A stretch of DNA of 9,826 nt from DASPUH01 sp035622975 (GTDB lineage Bacteria > Chloroflexota > Limnocylindria > Limnocylindrales > CSP1-4), in assembly GCA_035622975.1 (NCBI GenBank), contig DASPUH010000145.1:1-9826 (forward strand). Reading direction: 5' to 3'. The notes under the pieces were generated by a model. That model saw nothing but the letters and a program-made list of their open reading frames with translations, searched no databases and was not told the origin of the DNA. Position 1 is the stretch's first letter; every line of letters starts with the position of its first letter. Positions 5,912-9,826 of this stretch are shown piece after piece. The translations under genes and the position numbers were made by a program.

Positions 5912-6742
5912 CTATCGGCTGGCGTTCCACTGGTCACGCCAGCGAAGCCACGATCGCCCTGCATCCACGTCCCAGGCGGGGCCGTTGAAGCCCAGCGTGA
6001 ACTGGCGGAAGCCAATCTCCACGTAGCGGCCGGCATCCTGGTCCAGGAATCGCTCGAGGTCCCCCGGCTCCACCCCCACGCCCCATTCGATGGACGCCGG
6101 GTCACGGCCTTCGACGTGGCACCACTCGCGAAGCGCGGCGACAGCCGGCTCCAGCTCCTCCGGCCGTTCCGGGAAACCGGCGTGCCAGCCGTCGGCGTAG
6201 CGGGCCACCAGGCGCAGCGTGCGGCGCGGTCCGGTGCCCGCGATCAGGATCGGCAAGCGGTGGACGGGCGGCGGCTGGAGTCGTCCGAGGCGGCGCAGGA
6301 TCCGGGGCAGGGACGCCTCCAGGGCGTTCAGGCGGTCGCCGACGGTCCCGAACGAGTAGCCGTATTCGTCGTAGTCGCGCCGGAACCAGCCGGCCCCCAG
6401 GCCGAGGACGACACGTCCGCCACTGACGTGGTCCACCGTCCGCGCCATGTCGGCGAGCAGCTCCGGGTTGCGGTACGAGTTGCAGGCGACGAGGGGGCCA
6501 AGCTCGATCCTCGTGGTCGCCTCCGCCCAGGCCGCCAGCATCGTCCAGGCCTCGAAGTGCGCCCCGCCCCGAGGGCCGTAGAGAGGGAAGAAGTGGTCCC
6601 ACGTGTAGAGGAGGTCGAAGCCCAGGTCCTCCGCCTCGAGAGCGGCGCGCCGCATGTCCCTGTAGGTCCCGTGTTGGGGATGGAGCTGGGCGGCGATCCG
6701 GATGGCTTGCGTCAGGGGCTCCTTTCCGCGTGTCACGCACAT
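5912..6742 (-). CDS. LLM-class flavin/F420-dependent oxidoreductase
   Basis: This 276-residue protein belongs to the bacterial luciferase-like monooxygenase family. Visible hallmarks are AIRIAAQLHPQHG at the first strand, AEDLGFDLLYTWDHFFPLYG (37-56), TRIELGPLVACNSYRNPELLADMARTVD (77-104), GRVVLGLGAGWFRRDYDEYG (109-128) and the late IAGTGPRRTLRLVARYADGWH (167-187). In high-GC Gram-positive and Chloroflexota lineages such proteins usually use coenzyme F420, though FMN cannot be excluded. The substrate is unknown. The ATG at 6742 has AGGGAAGG upstream, but those bases also belong to a MerR-type operator, and a second SD-like GGAAAGGAG sits inside the frame (6719-6727) with no standard start codon after it, so the start is uncertain by about 10 codons. 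It is divergent from merR, its probable regulator. Confidence 0.9.
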   Translation of the reverse strand: MCVTRGKEPLTQAIRIAAQLHPQHGTYRDMRRAALEAEDLGFDLLYTWDHFFPLYGPRGGAHFEAWTMLAAWAEATTRIELGPLVACNSYRNPELLADMARTVDHVSGGRVVLGLGAGWFRRDYDEYGYSFGTVGDRLNALEASLPRILRRLGRLQPPPVHRLPILIAGTGPRRTLRLVARYADGWHAGFPERPEELEPAVAALREWCHVEGRDPASIEWGVGVEPGDLERFLDQDAGRYVEIGFRQFTLGFNGPAWDVDAGRSWLRWRDQWNASR

Positions 6743-6771
6743 CCTGAACCTTCCCTCAGACAGAAGGTCAA
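6741..6771 (-). promoter_or_regulatory. MerR-type operator/promoter for the LLM gene
   Basis: On the minus strand TTGACC (6766-6771) is followed, with a 19-bp spacer, by CAGGAT (6741-6746; matches A2, A5 and T6 of TATAAT). Within this lies the inverted repeat ACCTTC (6763-6768) and GAAGGT (6748-6753), 9 bp apart. The long spacer and a dyad overlapping the -35 are the hallmarks of promoters activated by MerR-family proteins; the ACCTTC/GAAGGT arms resemble CueR-type sites. The -10 overlaps the annotated ATG, so the true transcript may start inside the annotated frame. Confidence 0.6.
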
Positions 6772-6789
6772 GGGGTACGCTTTACCGAC

Positions 6790-7599
6790 GTGTTCCAGAT
6801 CGCCGCCTTCGCTCGTCTCGCCGGGGTCTCGGCGCGGATGCTGCGCGCATACGACGCCCGTGGCCTGTTCCGACCCGTGTGGGTGGACCCGGCGAGCGGC
6901 TACCGCTTCTACTCGCCCGCCCAGCTGCCCGAGCTGCGCCGCATCCTCGCCCTGCGCGACCTGGGCATGAGCCTGGGCCGGATCGGCCGGCTCATCGGCG
7001 GACGGGTCGATCTCGAGCTCGCCCTGCGGGAGCGACGGGCGGAGCTGGAGGCGGAGCGCGCGGAGGTCGACCGACGCCTGGCCGCCCTGGGCATACAGCT
7101 CGAACAGACCGCCGGAGCCGGCTCCGATGCGACGGTGGATGTGGTCGTGCGCCGGGTGCCCGAGGAGCTGGTCGCCACACGGTCGCTCGTCGACGACACC
7201 GCCGGGGACGAACGGGCGTTCGATGAGCTGGAGGCCTACGTCCGTGACCAGGGCCGCCGCGCGCCACGACCGCCCGGGGCGTTGGTCGGCGCGGGGCGTG
7301 ACGCCCGTATCTTCGTCCCCCTCAGCGGCCCGGTCGCCACGACCGACCGGATCGGCTCCGAGCGCCTGCCGGCGACCAGGATGGCGACGGTGATCCATCG
7401 GGGCGGCTACGACGGCCTGTCGCGGGGCCGCGCCGCCCTCGAGCGATGGGTCAAGGCGACCGGTACCACCGTCACCGGGCCGCTGCGAATCCTGTACCTC
7501 CAGTTCGGTGCCGACCCACGGCTCGCCGTCCCGCCGCGCTTCCTGGTCGGCTCGGCCGCGGACTACGTGACGGAGCTGCAGCTGCCCATCGGAGCATGA
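6790..7599 (+). CDS. MerR-family regulator with GyrI-like effector-binding domain (BmrR type)
   Basis: This 269-residue protein has a MerR winged helix-turn-helix at the N-terminus (FQIAAFARLAGVSARMLRAYDARGLFRP, 2-29, then SGYRFYSPAQLPELRRILALRDLGMSL), a coiled-coil dimerisation helix (about 75-105, ERRAELEAERAEVDRRLAAL) and a GyrI-like effector-binding domain (about 115-269) that ends YVTELQLPI as in BmrR-type proteins. It has no metal-binding Cys motif, so it more likely senses a small organic or cationic ligand. The GTG start at 6790 gives the usual MerR N-terminal length. No SD is well placed; TACGCT (6776-6781) lies 8 nt before the start, so the transcript may be leaderless or nearly so. 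It is divergent from the LLM gene and 10 bp upstream of the DinB-like gene. Confidence 0.92.
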   Translation: MFQIAAFARLAGVSARMLRAYDARGLFRPVWVDPASGYRFYSPAQLPELRRILALRDLGMSLGRIGRLIGGRVDLELALRERRAELEAERAEVDRRLAALGIQLEQTAGAGSDATVDVVVRRVPEELVATRSLVDDTAGDERAFDELEAYVRDQGRRAPRPPGALVGAGRDARIFVPLSGPVATTDRIGSERLPATRMATVIHRGGYDGLSRGRAALERWVKATGTTVTGPLRILYLQFGADPRLAVPPRFLVGSAADYVTELQLPIGA

Positions 7600-7609
7600 G
7601 GCGATCCCG

Positions 7610-8290
7610 ATGCTAGAGTCGCGGGCGATGGCCGGCCACGCGATCGAGGTGTACCTGGAGATCGGCGCCAAGCGGACCTTCGCGGGGGCCATGGCCTGGC
7701 CCGGGTGGTGCCGTGCGGGGCGGGACGAGGCGGGCGCCCTGGCCGCGCTGAGCACCTACGCCGCGCGCTACGAGGCGGTCGTCGCCGGCACCGGTCTGGC
7801 CTTCGTTGCCCCCGGCGACACCGGGGCGTTCGAAGTCGTGGGTCGCGTTCGCGGGGGCTCAGGTACGGATTTCGGGGTGCCCAGCGCTTTCGCGCCCCGC
7901 GACGAGGAGCCGGTCGCCGGCACGGAGCTGGAGCGGCTGATGACGATCCTGCAGGCATGCTGGGCGGCGTTCGACCGGGCGGCGGCGGGGGTCACGCCGG
8001 CGGGTCTCGCCGCGGGACCACGGGGCGGTGGTCGATCGGTCGAGGCGATCCGCGCGCACGTCTCTGACGCCGAAGGGGGCTACCTGTCGGCCATCAGCCA
8101 GAAGGCAGCCGCCGGTCGGCCGGATCGGCGCGGTGCGTTGCTCGACGCGATGGCGGCCGTGGCCCCTCTTGGCGTGCCCCCGCCCGGGCCGCGGGGCGGC
8201 AGGCGCTGGCCGGCGCGCTACTTCGTCCGGCGGGTGGCGTGGCACGCGCTGGACCACGCCTGGGAGATCCAGGACCGCACCCTCCGCTAG
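7610..8290 (+). CDS. DinB-like protein with HicB-like N-terminal segment
   Basis: This 226-residue protein follows merR after 10 bp, with GAGG (7598-7601, overlapping the merR stop) 8 nt before the ATG, so the two are probably co-transcribed. The C-terminal half (about 105-226) resembles the DinB/maleylpyruvate isomerase-like four-helix bundle: H150 in RAHVSDAE and the HxxxH pair H212/H216 in VAWHALDHAWEIQDR form a likely metal-binding triad. The N-terminal part, EVYLEIGAKRTFAGAMAWPGWCRAGRDEAGALAAL (13-47), has the strand-PG-x-x-x-G-x-(E/D)-x-A-helix pattern of HicB-like proteins. Similar fused proteins are, from memory, annotated only as hypothetical or DinB in Actinomycetota. An ATG at 7628 is an alternative start but has no SD. 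The function is unknown; DinB-like proteins are often thiol-dependent transferases. Confidence 0.75.
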   Translation: MLESRAMAGHAIEVYLEIGAKRTFAGAMAWPGWCRAGRDEAGALAALSTYAARYEAVVAGTGLAFVAPGDTGAFEVVGRVRGGSGTDFGVPSAFAPRDEEPVAGTELERLMTILQACWAAFDRAAAGVTPAGLAAGPRGGGRSVEAIRAHVSDAEGGYLSAISQKAAAGRPDRRGALLDAMAAVAPLGVPPPGPRGGRRWPARYFVRRVAWHALDHAWEIQDRTLR

Positions 8291-8296
8291 GTGCGC

Positions 8297-8323
8297 GCGG
8301 CCGCTCCGCCGCGAGGCGGCCGC
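8297..8323. terminator. Bidirectional GC-rich hairpin between convergent genes
   Basis: GCGGCCGC (8297-8304) and GCGGCCGC (8316-8323) pair over 8 bp, with an 11-nt loop; an inner CCGCC-GCGA-GGCGG hairpin with a GNRA-type loop is an alternative fold. It occupies nearly all of the 36 bp between the DinB-like stop and the tusA stop, the expected place for a shared terminator. No T-run on either side. Confidence 0.5.
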
Positions 8324-8326
8324 TGG

Positions 8327-8581
8327 TCAGTCGTGCAGTTTGCGGAACCAGAAGGAGTGGCGGTCACCCTTCGAGTACTGACCCACGATCTCGTGGCGCG
8401 TCAGGCGCGCCCACGCGGGTGCGTCCTCCAGCAGGCCCGGGTCGGTCGCGGTGACCTCGACGACCTGGCCCACCTGCGCCGACCGGACGGCCTCGGCCAA
8501 CTTGACGATCGGCATGGGGCACAGCAGGCCGGTGGCGTCGACCACGACGGCGGCCCGCGGAAGTTCGGCGATATCGGTCAC
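8327..8581 (-). CDS. tusA: TusA-family sulfur carrier protein
   Basis: This 84-residue protein is a complete TusA/SirA-like domain. The motif DATGLLCPMPIVKLAEAV (15-32) holds the conserved sulfur-carrying C21 within CPxP, followed by the strand GQVVEVTATDPGLLEDAPAW and the closing HSFWFRKLHD. TusA proteins carry persulfide sulfur between sulfurtransferases, for tRNA thiolation, molybdenum cofactor synthesis or sulfur oxidation. The start is GTG at 8581. Its SD, AGGAG (8587-8591, spacing 5), overlaps the TAG stop of dsrE2 (8590-8592), so translation is coupled. The partnership with DsrE2 favours a role in sulfane-sulfur trafficking over tRNA modification alone; no hdr, rhodanese or sox gene is in the window to settle this. 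Confidence 0.93.
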   Translation of the reverse strand: MTDIAELPRAAVVVDATGLLCPMPIVKLAEAVRSAQVGQVVEVTATDPGLLEDAPAWARLTRHEIVGQYSKGDRHSFWFRKLHD

Positions 8582-8589
8582 GACAGCTC

Positions 8590-9180
8590 CTAGATGAACA
8601 GGTTGGTGGCGCGCGCCTGCGCGTCGGCGAGGTAGGTGGCCACGCCGGCATACGAGTCGACCGGCACGAGGTCATCCTTGGTCAGGCCCATGACGCCCAT
8701 CGTGATCGTGCAGGCGACCAGCTTGACGTCGAGCGAGCGGGCCAGCTCCAGCATCTCCGGCACGGTCGGCATCTTGAACTCGCCCATCAGGCGGGCCATC
8801 AGCCGCGGGCCCAGGCCGAAGAAGTTGAATCGCGTCAGGGGCAGCCGGCCGGCGCCGCCCGGCTTCATGATCCGGAAGGCGGTCCGCAAGGGGTCGCGAC
8901 CGATCCGCCGCGCGTCCGGTCGGGTGATCACGTCGAGGCCCCAGAAGGTGAAGAACATCGTCACCGGCAGGCCGCTCGACGCTGCGCCCACGGCGATGTT
9001 GAAGGCCGCCTGGACGCGGTCGAACTCACCGGAGAAGACGACGATCGTGACGCCGTCGCGGGTAGCTGGTTCGGGCACGGCGGGCTGGACGGCCGGATGG
9101 GCCGCGTCGGCCGTGTCGGTCGCGTCGCTCAGGACGGTGACGGGTACGGGTACGGATACGGGTGCAGGAGCAAGGACCAT
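8590..9180 (-). CDS. dsrE2: DsrE/DsrF/DrsH-like family protein (DsrE2 type)
   Basis: This 196-residue protein has the DsrE2-type domain from about residue 43: GVTIVVFSGEFDRVQAAFNIAVGAASSGLPVTMFFTFWGLDVI, KPGGAGRLPLTRFNFFGLGPRLM, then LVACTITMGVMGL with the conserved C157, and a C-terminal YLADAQARATNLFI. The hydrophobic FNIAVGAA and MFFTFWGL segments are typical of DsrE2, which is often membrane-associated and exchanges sulfur with TusA. Its neighbour tusA starts 8 bp later. Residues 1-42 form a Pro/Val/Ala-rich extension encoded by short tandem repeats. The ATG at 9180 has a strong SD, GGAGG (9186-9190, spacing 5); an in-frame GTG at 9216 lies inside the SD hairpin and has none. The leader appears to be regulated (see the upstream peptide and hairpin). 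Confidence 0.92.
   Translation of the reverse strand: MVLAPAPVSVPVPVTVLSDATDTADAAHPAVQPAVPEPATRDGVTIVVFSGEFDRVQAAFNIAVGAASSGLPVTMFFTFWGLDVITRPDARRIGRDPLRTAFRIMKPGGAGRLPLTRFNFFGLGPRLMARLMGEFKMPTVPEMLELARSLDVKLVACTITMGVMGLTKDDLVPVDSYAGVATYLADAQARATNLFI
9100..9168. repeat. Tandem 9-bp and 6-bp repeats encoding the DsrE2 N-terminal extension
   Basis: Three 9-bp units (GGCCGCGTC 9100-9108, GGCCGTGTC 9109-9117, GGTCGCGTC 9118-9126) and six imperfect hexamers (9133-9168, core TACGGG) sit inside the 5' part of dsrE2. On the minus strand the hexamers encode alternating Pro/Ser/Thr and Val/Ala (residues 5-16) and the 9-mers encode an Asp/Thr/Ala tract. Both periods keep the reading frame. Confidence 0.7.
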
Positions 9181-9183
9181 GGG

Positions 9184-9238
9184 AACCTCCGAGTCAGGGT
9201 GCGCATCGGGGACCACCGGCGCGCACCTCGGGGAGGTT
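9184..9238 (-). promoter_or_regulatory. SD-sequestering hairpin in the dsrE2 leader
   Basis: In the mRNA, AACCTCC (9232-9238) is an exact complement of GGAGGTT (9184-9190), which contains the dsrE2 SD. Inside, GAG/CTC adds three pairs and GTGCGC (9221-9226) pairs with GCGCAC (9199-9204) around a 16-nt loop. Folded, the dsrE2 SD is buried. Alternatively CGCGCCGG (9216-9223) can pair with CCGGCGCG (9244-9251) in the tail of the upstream reading frame, which excludes the inner GTGCGC stem. Two mutually exclusive helices ahead of a start codon suggest a translational switch. Confidence 0.6.
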
Positions 9239-9333
9239 CAGATCGCGCCGGCGCCTCGACAGGAGCACCGATACCCGGCTGGACAGCAGCGGGTCACGCG
9301 GCGCGGGGCGGCAGCGATCAGGCTCGCGAACAT
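9238..9333 (-). CDS. Putative Cys-rich leader peptide (leaderless uORF) upstream of dsrE2-tusA
   Basis: An ATG at 9331-9333 opens a 31-codon frame ending in TGA (9238-9240). The peptide has four cysteines within ten residues, C16-C17 (TGC TGT) and C23/C25, plus a basic RRVTR stretch. There is no SD, but a TTGACA-N17-CAGACT promoter-like element ends 6 nt before the ATG, so the mRNA probably starts at or near the A, as in the mazE promoter of this window. The last base of its stop codon is the first base of the anti-SD AACCTCC, so a ribosome finishing the peptide would sit on the arm that hides the dsrE2 SD. The peptide itself probably has no function; its translation would sense Cys-tRNA supply. 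A short ORF in GC-rich DNA can arise by chance; position and Cys content argue against it. Confidence 0.55.
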   Translation of the reverse strand: MFASLIAAAPRRVTRCCPAGYRCSCRGAGAI

Positions 9334-9339
9334 CGCGCC

Positions 9340-9368
9340 AGTCTGAGGTCGGACGCGTGACCTGTCAA
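9340..9368 (-). promoter_or_regulatory. Probable promoter of the uORF-dsrE2-tusA transcript
   Basis: On the minus strand a perfect -35 TTGACA (9363-9368) and CAGACT (9340-9345; matches A2, A4 and T6) are separated by 17 bp. The expected start site is 9333, the A of the uORF ATG. This gives a leader of about 153 nt before dsrE2, much longer than needed for translation alone. Confidence 0.55.
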
Positions 9369-9455
9369 CGACCGGCAACGCTCGCGATCTGGCTCAGGCG
9401 CTGCGCACTCGTCGGCGAGGGCGTCATAGAAGGCTGTGACAGCGTCCATCGGCGC

Positions 9456-9826
9456 CTACGTCGCCGTCGGGGCCTCGAGCCATGCGGCGATCGAGTCGGC
9501 GATCTCCTGCCACCCCTCCTGGGCGAGGAGCCAATGGGTGCGGCCGGGAAACTCGCGCAGGGCGGTCACGGCCGGGGAGCCGGACGAGGCATATCGCCGG
9601 TAGGTGCGCCGCACGATCACCGGCGGCACGATGTGGTCGTTCAGCCCCGCGATCATCAGGAGCGGCGGCCGCTTGGCGTTGCCGAAGTCGACGCGGCAGG
9701 GGCTGCCGGAAGTCATGCTCGCCAGCGCACCCTGGAAGAAGATGCGGCCGGTCTCCGGCGTCACGTGCGTGTCGTACGCCGCCTGCTGCTCGGCGGGCGG
9801 CAGGCCGTTGACGAAGGCGTAGAAGA
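9456..9826 (-). CDS. Alpha/beta hydrolase, C-terminal part (truncated by window edge)
   Basis: The frame is open from base 9826 to the TAG at 9456, giving 122 residues with no start in the window; a GTG at 9764 is internal. The sequence runs FYAFVNGLPPAEQQAAYD at the edge, then RIFFQGALASM, then PPLLMIAGLNDHIVPP, with the Asp of the catalytic triad in GLNDHIVPP, and EFPGRTHWLLAQEGW, with the triad His. The spacing and 'xLxIxGxxDxxxPP ... H' layout is typical of alpha/beta hydrolases; the nucleophile motif (GxSxG-like) lies upstream of the window. The substrate cannot be predicted. The gene precedes the dsrE2 leader on the same strand, but dsrE2 seems to have its own promoter. Confidence 0.88.
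   Translation of the reverse strand, partial: FYAFVNGLPPAEQQAAYDTHVTPETGRIFFQGALASMTSGSPCRVDFGNAKRPPLLMIAGLNDHIVPPVIVRRTYRRYASSGSPAVTALREFPGRTHWLLAQEGWQEIADSIAAWLEAPTAT

Noticed and set aside
5730..5930. Small minus-strand frame of 66 codons in the long gap
   Set aside because: No SD, no motif, and it overlaps the 3' end of the LLM gene; could be a remnant but there is no support.
6733..7755. 340-codon minus-strand frame across merR and the DinB-like gene
   Set aside because: It is antisense to two genes with clear domains or motifs; composition is that of a shadow frame.
8636..9346. Plus-strand frame of 236 codons over dsrE2 and its leader
   Set aside because: It is antisense to a recognised DsrE2 gene and has no recognisable domain.
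1..9826. CRISPR array, insertion sequence or prophage
   Set aside because: No spaced direct repeats of CRISPR type, no transposase or integrase motif, and no terminal inverted repeats with target duplications were seen.

Overview
This is a very GC-rich window from a bacterial chromosome. GTG and TTG starts are common, and several start codons lack a Shine-Dalgarno (SD) sequence while a -10-like hexamer sits about 6 nt upstream, which suggests leaderless transcripts. Together with an LLM-class (probably F420-dependent) oxidoreductase, mazEF and a HicB-like/DinB protein, this points to an Actinomycetota- or Chloroflexota-like organism. No marker gene fixes the lineage.

Layout. 1-126 (-): start of a PspC-domain gene that leaves the window. 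127-416: intergenic DNA with hairpins. 417-985 (-): a mazEF-type toxin-antitoxin pair with a palindromic operator overlapping a leaderless-type promoter. 1072-1146 (+): tRNA-Thr(CGT). 1273-1920 (-): membrane-anchored hypothetical protein. 2086-3333 (+): a MetE-like zinc methyltransferase. 3387-4082 and 4146-4547 (-): a CBS-CBS-BON protein and a universal stress protein, probably one operon (usp first). 4755-5537 (+): a PlsC-type acyltransferase. 5538-5911: no gene recognised. 5912-6742 (-): LLM-class oxidoreductase, divergent from a BmrR-like MerR regulator (6790-7599, +), with a MerR-type operator between them; the regulator is followed by a HicB-like/DinB-like protein (7610-8290, +). 8327-9333 (-): tusA and dsrE2, a sulfur-trafficking pair, preceded by a long leader. 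9456-9826 (-): C-terminal part of an alpha/beta hydrolase.

The most interesting element is the leader of dsrE2-tusA. A promoter-like TTGACA-N17-CAGACT lies 6 nt upstream of an ATG that opens a 31-codon reading frame with four Cys residues clustered within ten codons (C16, C17, C23, C25). Its stop codon runs directly into AACCTCC, an exact complement of the GGAGGTT that contains the dsrE2 SD, and a second helix could compete with the SD hairpin. This looks like a cysteine-sensing leader-peptide attenuator for sulfur-carrier genes. Leaderless Cys-rich short ORFs upstream of sulfur genes are known in mycobacteria. I know of no description in front of dsrE2-tusA, but I could not search.

Second, the 47-bp gap between merR and the LLM gene carries an inverted repeat and -35 element laid out like classic MerR-family promoters, so the regulator probably controls the oxidoreductase. 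Third, the C-terminal DinB-like protein in the merR operon has an N-terminal segment resembling HicB.
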